In this document: positions 18,956-30,064 of the stretch, piece by piece
Numbering within the stretch: position 1 is the first letter of the stretch
Layout: the number at the start of each line of letters is the position of its first letter
Assembly (NCBI RefSeq): GCF_020497125.1
Contig: NC_059073.1
Location: forward strand, 14,467,225 to 14,531,224
Origin: Mauremys mutica
Lineage: Eukaryota; Chordata; Testudines; Geoemydidae
DNA length: 64,000 nt
Direction: 5' to 3'
The notes under the pieces: generated by a model
What the model was told of the DNA's origin: nothing
What the model saw: the letters and a program-made list of their open reading frames with translations, nothing else
Databases searched by the model: none
Translations under genes and position numbers: made by a program

Positions 18956-21064
18956 GGAATCACTCAGCTAGTCAGCTAACTAAGTGTATAAATGAATAAC
19001 CACAACAAGGAAAAACACAAAGTGGAGAATAGCAAAATATAAGTGACTCTTTCCCCATCATCACATTTAAATAAGAAAAGAGCTGGTGATCCAGATTCAT
19101 TAAGACAATTTGACTAAAAGCAAATCACATCCCAAGCATCTAATTAAAACAAAATAAATTAGTTTGCCCTCCCAATTTCCTCTTTCTAAAACTAACACTG
19201 CCAGGGCTTCCCTGTGTTGGCAAATTAACAATAGCATTAACCCGCTGTATAATGCTTCAGAGTTAGGGGAAAAACAGCCTGCTGCTTCCTGCTCTTGCAG
19301 CTGAGCTTTGGCCAACCCAGGCAGGTCACCTATCCTTTTGTAAAGCAGGTGCCTTGACTCCTCACTCTCAATGGAGTATGTGGGTCCAGCTACAGGGAGT
19401 CATCTGCCAAACTACCACACCCAATTCCAGAAACTTTGGGCAGTGGAATGCTAGTTGTGCATCTGCCTAGCAACAATGACTCAGACACAACTCATCCCCC
19501 CCCAGACCCCTAGCTCCTCGTTAGATCTCTTAAAGAGACATCTCATTAGATGTGGGCAATAGTGACACAACCCCTTACTGGTTTGGGTGCACTCCCAAAG
19601 CATCACAACATCTATGGGGTTTCACCACAGTGTTTTGTTGCATGTCTGGTGGTTGCTCCCTTGCTGTCCTCTTTCTGCCCACTGGTGCAATCACCTCCAT
19701 ACTGCAGGGGCTTCCATGGGCTGAGACCTGCCACTCCCCATGCTTGCATCTGCTCTGGCTCCTCTCGGAAAGTGAATTTCAAATGGTAAAGTTTGCAATC
19801 TGGGCCTGGCCGATTACATACTGCGTGCTAACCATTCTCCAAGCAGCAACAGTATCATGTGACTTCTGTAGTCAAGCAACGCAGAGAAAATCAAGATCAG
19901 TTGACATCAGTGGAGTAGCATCAGACCCACTGTGAAAGTTCACAATGAACTGGCCACAAATGCAATCTGCAGACTAAGAACGGGTTTCCTTTGCTCACCA
20001 CTAACCGTAAAAGTAGCTCCTGCTTGCACCTTTAAAGGCTTGGAGGATAAAGCCCTGTCTCTCTCCACACAAAGCTTTTCCTTGTTGTGCTATATATGAC
20101 CCACTCTCGTTTGCTTTCTCTCTTGGCGCAACTATCCAGCAGAATTTTAAAAAAGATGAAGATGAGATTCTAGGACAGCTAAGTCGTATTGTGAATAAGA
20201 TTTAAATAAAAAAGAACAACCGTTAAATTTATGAAAGGGGACTGGGGTTTTAAAATACCATCAAGCTGTAGAACTGGCAATCTGTTTTACAGCCCAGCCA
20301 AGTTCCTGTAAGCAGTTTTATAACTGTTTCTGCCTGATTGATTTGCCTCTAAGAGGAGGTTAATAAAACCCCAGAAAAGTAGAGTGGAAATTCCAGCAAT
20401 AAAAGAGGTACCAAATCCTTCATCTCGCCTCGCAACATGGTGACATTTTCTATTAAAGTCGCCCGGGCTGCCCTGATTCATTAGCACTGGCCCAGCAGCG
20501 GTTGTGATGTCACCAGGAATTCTGCTGGGAGGAAGGCAATAAGAAAATCGTTCTGGGCATGTGTCGTTCTTATAGAGTGTGAGGAACAAATACTGGCAAT
20601 GTGCCCCAGGCCCTTTACACTTGGCCAGCAGCGTGCACCCAAAATGTGGTGTCAGGTGCATTCAGCTCAACACAGCCCTGCACCTATGGGCCAGCTCAGC
20701 ATGCTGCAGGGTTCCTGCAACTGGTGCTTTCTTTAAGAGCAACATGAGTGTGGCTACTGGACCCACCTTATTCTGGACAGCAGCTTCTGGAATTTAGGAC
20801 TGTTGCTTTTCCTGCAAACCATCACTGTTGCGATCATGGTGCACATTCCAGAAGGCTAGCTGTACTATCTGAGTTTTTATGCCATGCTCATCACCATGGT
20901 TTGTGAGCACCTACGGGCATATGCTGTTGTATTGGTTTTATTAGGGCAGCATCTAGCAGCTTCATATGAGAACAGGGCATCATTGTGTTAAGTGCTGTAC
21001 AGGCTCATATTGAGAGATGATCGCTAGCCCCAAAAGCTAACAGTCTGTATGTCTATGAAAAGCA
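18956..21064. other. Intergenic DNA, no gene seen
   Basis: Open frames at 19552-19935 (+) and 20287-20661 (-) have no recognised domain and no donor/acceptor pair of good quality. 20930-21050 resembles an old amniote repeat ('gtgttaagtgctgtacaggc'). Confidence 0.5.
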
Positions 21065-21240
21065 ACAGGTGGGAGAAGGGAAGTGTTATTATCCCATTTT
21101 GCAGATGGGAAACTGAGGCATGGGGCTGTTAAGTGACTTGAACAAGGACAGACAGAAAGCCAGCAGAAAAGCCAAGAATTGAAGCCAGCTTTCCTGAGTC
21201 CCAATCCAGTGCCTTAACCACAAGGCTATCCTTTCAACAT
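21065..21240 (-). repeat. MIR-like SINE fragment
   Basis: Contains 'tattatcccattttgcagatgg', 'aaactgaggcatggggctg' and 'agtgacttgaacaaggacag', then 'gagtcccaatccagtgcctt'. This is the MIR core in reverse orientation and is fairly complete. Confidence 0.7.
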
Positions 21241-21434
21241 GCTTTCAATACCTGTCTCGCTTCCCCAGCAAGTGGCTTGTCTATGAGAGGATTTCAGCCT
21301 ACTACTGCTGCCAGTTCATGGAGTTTCTCTTTTAGCCCAAGCAGAGATCTCTGCTTTGGTGCAGAAGGTCCCAGGCTCAACCCTGCTGATGACCTGGGAT
21401 AGGAATTGTAAGCACAACTGCTACCACAGTTGTG

Positions 21435-21615
21435 GGGGGAGGGATAGCTCAGTGGTTTGAGCATTGGCCTGCTAAACCCAGGGTTGTGAGCCCAATCCTT
21501 GAGGGGGCCACTTAGGTATCTGAGGCAAAAATTGGTCCTGCTAGTGAAGGCAGGGGGCTGGACTAGATGACCTTTCAAGGTCCCTTCCAGTTCTAGGAGA
21601 TTGGTATATCTCCAG
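21435..21615 (+). mobile_element. Cryptodiran tRNA-derived SINE
   Basis: The tRNA-like head has an A-box TAGCTCAGTGG (21445-21455) and a B-box region ggttgtgagcccaatcc (21482-21498), the internal RNA polymerase III promoter. The body ('gagggggccacttaggtatct') and a LINE-like tail ('gactagatgacctttcaagg', 'ttccagttctaggagat') follow. The tail resemblance to CR1 fits mobilisation by CR1 reverse transcriptase. It is not a functional tRNA gene, because the acceptor-stem symmetry is absent. Confidence 0.9.
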
Positions 21616-21746
21616 TTATTACCTTTATTACCACAATCGTATTCACCATGGAAAGATGTCACGTGTACATCCACATGGCATGCACTTCTGCTCCTCTGCT
21701 GAACTTACACCCTTTGCTGCCCCACACAGTCCACACTCAGGTTTGG

Positions 21747-21874
21747 GACAAAGAGTTCTGTGGCACCTTATAGACTAACAGACGTATTGGAGCATAAGCT
21801 TTCGTGGGTGAATACCCACTTCATCAGATGTCACTTTTTACAGATCCAGACTAACACGGCTACCCCTCTCATAT
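21747..21874 (-). mobile_element. Abundant turtle-type retroelement end with target duplication
   Basis: A 128-bp unit ('gttctgtggcaccttatagac', 'agcataagctttcgtgggtg', 'gatccagactaacacggcta') lies between direct repeats tcaggtttgg at 21737-21746 and 21875-21884. The duplication length fits target-primed retrotransposition. I recognise the unit as a common turtle repeat, but its family (perhaps Penelope-like) and orientation are uncertain. Confidence 0.6.
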
Positions 21875-22178
21875 TCAGGTTTGGATCACTCTAGGCTCAA
21901 CTACACTTAAATCAACCTCGAAGCAGATGCCTCTTGAACATTTGATTTCTTTTAAAGCATAAAAATAAAATGATTGCAGGCGAGATATAAAGGAGCTAAG
22001 TGTTGTGTGCTACCCAGCATGCCAAGAAGATTAATTGAAGAAAACTTTATTTAACACTGGGCAGAAATTGTCTGTGTCTACCATATTTAAGCCTCAAAAT
22101 TAGCACCTAGCTCTGCCGCTGTTATCTGACAGCCTGGTAAATGGCATGCAGAGCAGTTAAGTGACTTCCCATGTCTTA

Positions 22179-24292
22179 AGCCTGGTCTACACTACGCGTT
22201 TAAACCGGTTTTAGGAGCGTAAAACCGATTTAACGCCACAACCGTCCACACTAGGAGGCACCTTATATCGATTTTAATGGCTCTTTAAACCGGTTTCTGT
22301 ACTCCTCCCTAACGAGAGGAGTAGCGCTAGTATCGGTATTACCATATCGGATTAGGGTTAGTGTGGCCGCTGATCGACGGTATTGGCCTCCGGGCGGTAT
22401 CCCACAGTGCACCACTGACCGCTCTGGACAGCAATCTGAACTCGGATGCAGTGGCCAGGTAGACAGGAAAAGCCCCGCGAACTTTTGAATATTTCCTGTT
22501 TGCCCAGCGTGGAGCTCCGATCACCACGGGTGGTGATGCAGTTAAAAATCAAAATAAAGAAAGAGCTCCAGCATGGACGATGCGGACGTGATCGCTGTAA
22601 GGGCAGGCAAATCTGTTCTATCAGCGCTCCGTTACAGAAGACGAAATTCAAAATCATTTTTTAAATATCTCCAGACAGATGCCATAGCAGGGACTCAGCG
22701 CACTGCTGCGTGGCAAGCGTAACGGAAAGCCAAAGAATCAAATGGACGCTCATGGACTGGAGGACTCAAGCAATCCCACAGTTCCTGCAGTCTCTGAAAA
22801 GCATTTGCATTCTTGGCTGAGCTCCAAATGCTTCTAGGGTCAAAAACAGTGTCCGCGGTGGGTCAGGGCATAGCTAGGCAATTTACGCACCCCCCCCAGC
22901 CACCCACCCCCAGAAGTGAAAGGGAAAACAATCCTGTCTTGACTCTTTTACATGTCACCCTATCTTTACTGAATGCTGCAGATAGACGGGATGGTGCAGC
23001 ACTCAACAACAACATCCTTCCTCCCACCCCGCCATGGGTGGCTGATGGTACAATAGGACTGCTATCCGTCCTCATCATCAGCCTATTGGCACATGGGGCA
23101 GTGCAAAAGGACTGGTAACCATACCATACCAACTTGCTTGGGACAGGTCGATCAAGGTCGCCTGGTCCTAATTTTTCCTGGTAGATGGTGCAGTATGGCT
23201 GATATCCATCATCGTCATAGCAACAGGGGGCTGAGCTCCATCAGCCCCCACCCTTCATGTGTAAAGAAAAGATTCAAGTGCCCTTGAACTAGCAGAGGGA
23301 TGCACTCCTTACTGTCCTGTCTGGACTATCATAGCAGCTGGAGGCTGCCTTCACTAACAAGTCACTGTGTCTTATTCCTGCATTCTTTATTACTTCATCA
23401 CACAAGTGGGGGAACAATGCTACGGTAGCCCATGAAGGCTGGGGGAAGAATGAAATGAACAGGAGGGGTTGTTGCAGGAGCATCCCCTGTGAATAGCATA
23501 CAGCTCATAATTTCTGCAGGATCTGACACAGAGCAGCTGTGCTCTCTGGTTCTCTGATACAGTGGTTCTCTAGTACACTTGCCCATATTCTAGGCAGGAC
23601 TGATTCTATTTTTAGATACCAAAAAGGAGGGATTGACTCAGGGAGTCATTCCCAATTTTGGCTTTTGCGCCCCTGGCTAAGAGTAGCCAGGGGCACTTAT
23701 GACAGCAGCAAATGGAACAGTGCAAAAGGACTGGTAGCCATGATCATCTTATTACCAATTTATGGATTGGTAGATGGTGCAGTATGGCTGATAACCATCT
23801 CTGCTGTCATGCAAAAGCAAAAGCATGCTGCTGTGTAGCGCTGCTGAATCGCCTCTGTCAGCGGCATCTAGTACACATACGGTGACAGTCACAAAAGGCA
23901 AAACAGGCTCCATGATTGCCATGCTATGGCATCTGCCAGGGCAATCCAGGGAAAAAAGGCGCGAAATGCTTGTCTGCCGTTGCTTTCCCAGAGGAAGGAG
24001 TGACTGACGACATTTACCCAGAACCACCCGCGACAATGATTTTTGCCCCATCAGGCACTGGGATCTCAACCCGGAAATGCCAAGGGGCGGGGGAGGCTGC
24101 GGGAACTATGGGATAGCTACGGGATAGCTACCCACAGTGCAACGCTTCAGAAATCGACGCTAGCCTCGGACCATGGACGCACACCACCGATTTAATGTGT
24201 TTAGTGTGGCCGCGCGCACTCGATTTTATAAAATCTGTTTTACAAAACCGGTTTATGCAAATTCGGAATAGTCCCGTAGTGTAGACGTACCC
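22179..24292. mobile_element. Non-autonomous Harbinger-type DNA transposon, 2.1 kb
   Basis: The ends agcctggtctacactacg (22179) and, reversed, gggtacgtctacactacg (to 24292) share the 12-bp core gtctacactacg after six variable bases. Both sides are flanked by TTA (22176-22178 and 24293-24295), a 3-bp duplication as in PIF/Harbinger. The inner ends also mirror each other ('aaaccggtttt' against 'aaaaccggttta'). No transposase frame survives; all frames inside are at most about 105 codons. The middle contains repeated segments, for example gtgcaaaaggactggta at 23100 and 23721 and atggtgcagtatggctgat at about 23186 and 23773. Confidence 0.8.
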
Positions 24293-24984
24293 TTAGAGAG
24301 AGCCAGTGGCAAACCCAGAAATAGAACCAAAGGGTCTTGGCTCCCATTTCTGTGATGAAGCTACAAGATAACAGTTCTTTCAGACCAGTTCCCCCTGCTG
24401 TGGGACATCCAAACCACAAGGATGTTGCTTGCGAAATGGAAGGAAAGTTTTCCTCTTAAGAAAAAAAGCTAAAGCCAGTCGGAAATAGGATCTGATCAAT
24501 CATTTTGCACGGAATAATCAAACCAACAGATGAACCAAACAAAAATGAAGAGCTGAAAGCAAGATAACATTTTTGTGTGCGGTGCACATCATGCCTGTCA
24601 CTATAATGCCAGATCACCAGTCACCACTAATGAGAGATTTCCCAGCCCTGATTCTGCAATAGCAAAGAGCTTGGCTGTGCCCAAACCAAACTAACATGCA
24701 TGCTGAATAGTGCAATTAAAGCCAAGTCATCAGCCGGGCAACAGGGGCTGCGATACCTGAGTCGGAAGGTTGAGGGGGATAAAGACACCAGACTAGACAA
24801 AACCCAGCCCTAGATTTAGAATGTTAATTTTTCCTTAACACTGAAAAGATGTCACAAGTGAAATGAGATCCCTCAATTACCCAGCTGTCAGTGTGATGGA
24901 AGCAGAGGTCTTGGAGCAGAGTTGTCTATTAAACAACAATTTGGGGTGGGTTTTTGTTCAGACATCACCCCTGCAAGGCTGTAG

Positions 24985-25130
24985 ATACCGCTCTTCACCT
25001 GTTGGGATGGGGAAACTGAGGCTGAGATCTCATGGTACTTGCCTAAGGCCACAAAGTGAGTCAGTGTCAGAGCTGGGGGATCAGCACTCAAGAGCTCCTG
25101 ACTCTCAGTCCAGTGCTCAGACCACACTTT
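24985..25130 (-). repeat. MIR-like SINE fragment
   Basis: Contains 'gggatggggaaactgaggct', 'ggccacaaagtgagtcagtgtc' and 'ctctcagtccagtgctc', the reverse of the MIR core and its tRNA-like side. Confidence 0.6.
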
Positions 25131-25254
25131 GACTATTAATATGACTGTAGCACCCGACAGAGCACAGGCCCATTTTGCTAGGTGCTGTATGTATTAATAA
25201 TAAGAGACAGTCCCGGCCTCGCAAATCTAAATAAATCTAAATAGAGAAGACAAG

Positions 25255-25390
25255 GGGTAGGAAAAAGGAACTGTCACCTTCTCCATTTCACACATCAGTA
25301 ATCCAGGCACAGAAAGAATAAGTGATTTGCCAAAAGTCAGGATTTGAACCCAGATTTCATTAATCTCAGGGCAGTGCTCCAAAGACAAGC
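25255..25390 (-). repeat. MIR-like SINE fragment
   Basis: Contains 'ctccatttcacacatcag', 'agtgatttgccaaaagtcag' and 'gatttgaacccagatttc', a diverged reverse-oriented MIR-type copy next to the previous one. Confidence 0.5.
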
Positions 25391-28300
25391 TTATGCTTCC
25401 AGTTTCATCTCCTGCAATTCATTACTTGGCATTTTAGTTGCAGCTTTGGCTGGTAATTCTTTCTCAATTCTTCTTTTTTTTTCTAAATCCCCTTTGATTT
25501 TTTCCAGTGGCAACTGTCATATTTTTATGGGATTTTTAATGACTTGCTTGGCATAACATAAATCACTGAAGATTTAAAGTGACTTTAAATTAGATATTTT
25601 TTCCTCTTGAATGCCAGCCACACATTTCTGTTTACATTGAAATGTGGGGGAAGGGAGGCAAAAGGGGGAAAGATTCCTTCAACTTCTTTTCCTCCATGCT
25701 AATTGAGGATTTATTACTGCTTCATTTGCTTACAACTGAGTGAAACAAAAACCCTCATTCCAATTTTATGATGCTGCTAATTGGATTGAGTGGGTTATAA
25801 TGACATTATTGTATATACATAAACAAATACTTTTAAGGCAAGTGAATGTAAAACAAAAGTGCCTGCAGAATTTAAACCCAGAGAGACTGAGGAGCTTCCT
25901 ATGCCTGTTCTGAAGTTCAGCTTACACATATTCTTAAATGATCGTGGCCCAATTCCGCCCTCAGCTACACACACAGAAATCCAGTTACAAGTGGTCCTAC
26001 TGGAACAGAATTAAGGATGGGGTTTTCCAAAGTACCTAAGGGAATTAGGTGTCTATCATCCATTAAATCCCAATGGGATTTGGACACCTACCTTTACACA
26101 CCCTGGAAAATCAGAGTTTCAGGCAGATGCTGTAGTGAAGTTGGCCCTGCAGCTGCCCAATCTAAAATTGTTAAACAAGGGACTTCAGGCTGTAGTTAAA
26201 TCCAATCCACCATCTTTCACTAGCTCTCAGGGTCTGTTTTCTTTAAATTACCATGTAAACCAGAAGATGTTGCCTACCCTCATTCATCACTTAATGTAAT
26301 AGTTTGCAAGATATATTTGATACAATTTCTACCCAAAGAGAAACAGCATCTGAAGTACAAGCATCTCTCTCTCTTCCACACTTCAACATTAACTATCCGC
26401 TATTCTCTCTCAGGCTTTGTCTACATTCGAACATTTCTTACCGATTTTTCAGCAACAGTGCAACGGCACCAAGGCTAAAAATGACAAAGTAACCCAGGTG
26501 CATGTGTTACCACTGCGTCATCTGATCCTTAACTAAATAATATGTATTGTTTATCAAATCAGATTAAATTTATACTTAACTAGGGCTGGTGCCTGACTAA
26601 AGCAAACACAAACCCCTCATAAATGAGATCTGCTGCACGAGACCTTTGAACCTTATATATAAACTTGTGGAACAGGTACAGAAATGATGAGCATGATGCA
26701 GCTATTTCACGGACACAATGGACCAAATTCTGCTCAGACATAACTTGGTGTTAATCCAGAGTAGCTGTCAGTGGAGTTATTCTGGATCAGCACCAATGTA
26801 AATGAAAACAAAATTGGCATTCTCTTTATGCATAGTGGGAGGCACTGTCTTAACTTAGTAGGCATCCCAGGTCAGTAGCTATTTGCTTCTGGCCTTGTGA
26901 GAGAATGTAGCTTCTTTTTTTTTTTTTAAATTATGATGTAGCATATTTGTCAAAAAAAGGAATATACAACTTGAATATAAATTGAAACATCACATTAAAT
27001 ACATTACAAGCAGATTAGCTTCATTGAGTTTGCTTGTAACTTGCTACTGAATTGCTAGGAGAGAAAGTCTACTGGTGACACTTTATATTTCACTGGAACT
27101 GCAACCTAAATAAGATGTAATATAGTTCATTGACTTTTCATGTCATTACCTGTACGTTCATAATAAAGCATGAGTTATGACATGGACGTGGCTATGTACA
27201 GTAGTTAAGTAGCTGCTTTTATCAGTTTTAATAACATGCAGCATAGAAAGATGCTGCCTGGGTGTTTCTGTAAATAAGTATTTTAACTCAATGTTCTTTA
27301 TTATATTAATTATCTGCAGGCCAGACGTGATTTATTACCCATCTTTCCGCACCTCAGGTGCATACACAAATTATTTAGTTATTGTAGGGTTGCTCATCAT
27401 GAGTGTTAGGCTGCTGATGCTAACTTTTTTTTAAAGCACCAAGACATTTATTTGAAAACAGCTATGCACACCTGTGAGAACAGATCTAAAAGGAAACTGG
27501 GTTCTGCAGCTGATTTCCTATGTGACTCGGGCAAGTCATTTACTCTCTGTGTATCAGTCCCCTCTCTGGAAAAGAGCAAGGATAATATTTTTTTTCTCCC
27601 ACCTGTTTAGCTCGTACAGCTCTTTGGGGCAGACCATGTACGCATATACAGTGGAACCCCAGTCTCAGTGGGAGCTTCTAGGCACTACCATAAACCATAT
27701 AGTAAGAATAAAAAATGTAGGTTATATTTTTGGCATCTACCAATTTTGGCATGATCCTAAAATTTCAATTACTTGGTTCACTTTCGGAAAAATCCTCTGA
27801 CATGTTGATGCGCCACCATCTGGAGATCAGGAGTCTGGAAGCGGGTTTTGAGCATTACACTCTCCCATGAGACTCTCTGTTCATTGTGTCTGCCAAGCCA
27901 GCAAGCTGTCTGTAATTTTTACTTGATGCCATGAGCCAACTCTTGATAATTACATACATCAAATGTATCAAACTCTTATTTCTGTTGGAATGTGGTCCTG
28001 GCCGGTGGTCTGAGCACAGCCTGGGAGCCAGGCTCTCCTGGATCTTCACTGCGGTTCTCACACTGACTCCCTCTATAGCTTTAGATAAGTGGTCTGCCCT
28101 CTCTTCTTCGGTTTTGGGGATAATGATACTCACCTACCTCATTAGAGGCTTGGAGAGATTCACATTTGTAAAGTGCTTGGAAGATTAAAAGTGCCAAGTT
28201 TTATTTATTTTGTTAGGCTTTTCCGAAGCCCTGAAAGCTAAATCTCCCTCCAATATTTGCTGCACTATAACCATTAGGAAGCGCTGTTGAGGGGGGTCAA

Positions 28301-28484
28301 GTCTCTATAGAAAAACCACAGAAACCTGCGCATTTAGAGCACACCTTTCAGATAAGGCTCTCAAAGTGCTTTAGAGCCAGTGTTTAATTCTCACAACCAT
28401 CCTGCTGCGGAGGTAACAGTTATTATACTCAGCTGGACTCAGACACTGAGGTAGATTTATTTTAGGTCATCTTTCACGTTTGGG

Positions 28485-28965
28485 ATGCTGGCTCCAGGAG
28501 GGGGGTCAGGGCTGGGGCGGGGGGTTGGGGTGCAGTAGGGAGATTGCAGCTCTGGCTCCAGGAGGGGGTTCAGAGATGGGGCTGGGGGTTGGGGTGCAGT
28601 AGGGAGATTGCAGCGCTGGCTACAGGAGAGGGCTCAGGTGCAGGAAGGGGTTGTTGGGGTCCATAAGGGGATGTGGGGTGCAAGCTCTGGGAGGGAGTTT
28701 AGGTGCTGGAGGGAACTCCAGGCTGGGGCAGAGGAATGGGGTGCAGGAGGGGTGCAGGCTCTGGCAGGAAGCCTGGGTTGGGGAGGGGGCTCAGGGCTGG
28801 GGCAGGGGGTTGGGGTGCAGTAGGGAGATTGCAGCTCTGGCTCCAGGAGGGGGTTCAGAGCTGGGGCGGGGGGTTGGGGTGCAGTAGGGAGATTGCAGCG
28901 CTGGCTCCAGGAGGGGGTTCGGAGCTGGAGCAGGGGGTTGGGGTGCAGGAGGCATTGTTGGGGTT
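28485..28965. repeat. G-rich minisatellite, irregular units of about 60-65 bp
   Basis: The units share 'ctggctccaggagggggttcag', 'ggggttggggtgcagtaggg' and 'agattgcagc'. The best units start near 28490, 28553, 28840 and 28903, with more degenerate material between. Open frames up to 168 codons across it are glycine-rich repeat translations. Confidence 0.75.
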
Positions 28966-29520
28966 CAGGAGGCAGAGAGGCATGGGGGCTTTGGCTGGGC
29001 GGTGCTTACCTCGGATCTGTGGAGTTGGCGCTTGGGGTGGGGGGCAGCGCATAGAGACACCCGTTCAGGGTCCACAGGGATGTGCCGGTCACTTCCAGGA
29101 GAGGCGTAGAGCCAGGGCAGGCAGGGAGCCCACCCTAACACCACTGCACCGCCAGACTTTTAGCGGCCTAAAATCTCCCAGTTTGGTTTCAGTGGCCTCT
29201 GGAAGATAGAACCCGATTCCGGGAATGGAACGGGGAGGGTTGGCAACCCAACACTAACAGCAGTGGGGCTGGGATGCTTTTTGTAGCGGGGGTGCTGAAC
29301 GCCAGCAAAACTATCCTCCAACTTTTGACCTTGTGCCTGCCCCCCCCGCTTCCCCTGAGCTGAGGCCGGGAGCAGGGCCATGTCACAGGGGGTGAAGGGG
29401 AGGACAGGGACAGGAATAAGGGGGCCGAAGTTGGGGCCACAGCTGGGGGCAGGCTTAGGGCCAGTAGCAGACCCCCGCATGCAGGACCGGCAGCCTGCAC
29501 CCCATGTACACGGCTGGCAG

Positions 29521-29876
29521 AGGGGCTGGCAGCCGGGCCCGCAGGCGCAGGGCCGGGAGTGGGGCTGGCAGCCGGGCCCCGGGGCGCAGGGCCGGGCGCA
29601 GGGCCGGCAGCCGGGCCCCCGGGCGCAGGGCCGGCAGCCGGGCCCCCGGGCGCAGGGCCGGCAGCCGGGCCCCCGGGCGCAGGGCCGGGAGTGGGGCTGG
29701 CAGCCGGGCCCCCGGGTGCAGGGCCGGGAGTGGGGCTGGCAGCCGGGCCCCCGGGCGCAGGGCCGGGAGCGGGGCCGGCAGCCGGGCCCCCGGGTGCAGG
29801 GCTGGCAGCCGGGCCCCCGGGCTCAGGGCCAGGAGTGGGGCTGGCAGCCGGGCCCCCGGGCGCACGGCCGGGAGCT
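29521..29876. repeat. Very GC-rich minisatellite with 27-bp and 39-bp units
   Basis: The 27-bp unit is gggccggcagccgggcccccgggcgca with small changes. The 39-bp unit is the same with a 12-bp insert (gggagtggggct). About ten units are interleaved. Both lengths are multiples of three, so long frames stay open in several phases on both strands (up to 300 codons on the minus strand). CpG density is high, and the cgggcccccggg core is nearly self-complementary. Confidence 0.88.
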
Positions 29877-30064
29877 GTGATGCGGGACCCCACGTGCGCA
29901 GCCAGTAGCGGACCTGGCAGCCGGCATCCCTGGGCACAGGGCCAACATCCGTGATGTGGGACCCAGCATGCGGGTCCAGGAGCAGGGCCGGCAGCTGGGA
30001 CCCTGCCCGCAGTCTGGAGCGGGGAGTGGGGGGGACGGGGACCCTGCATGTGCAGCTGGCACCT

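Larger units (their letters stand above)
24296..28484. other. Intergenic DNA with scattered old SINE fragments, no gene seen
   Basis: No exon is supported. Besides the fragments listed separately, MIR-like text occurs at about 27485-27680 (+), 28010-28195 (+) and 28345-28470 (-). The dispersed motif 'gagttattctggatcagcaccaatgtaaatg' is at 26725-26815. 25400-27450 is AT-rich. Confidence 0.5.

Noticed and set aside
21435..21510. tRNA-like A and B boxes that could be called as a tRNA gene
   Set aside because: The boxes belong to a SINE head. The cloverleaf pairing is incomplete and the body continues into a LINE-like tail.
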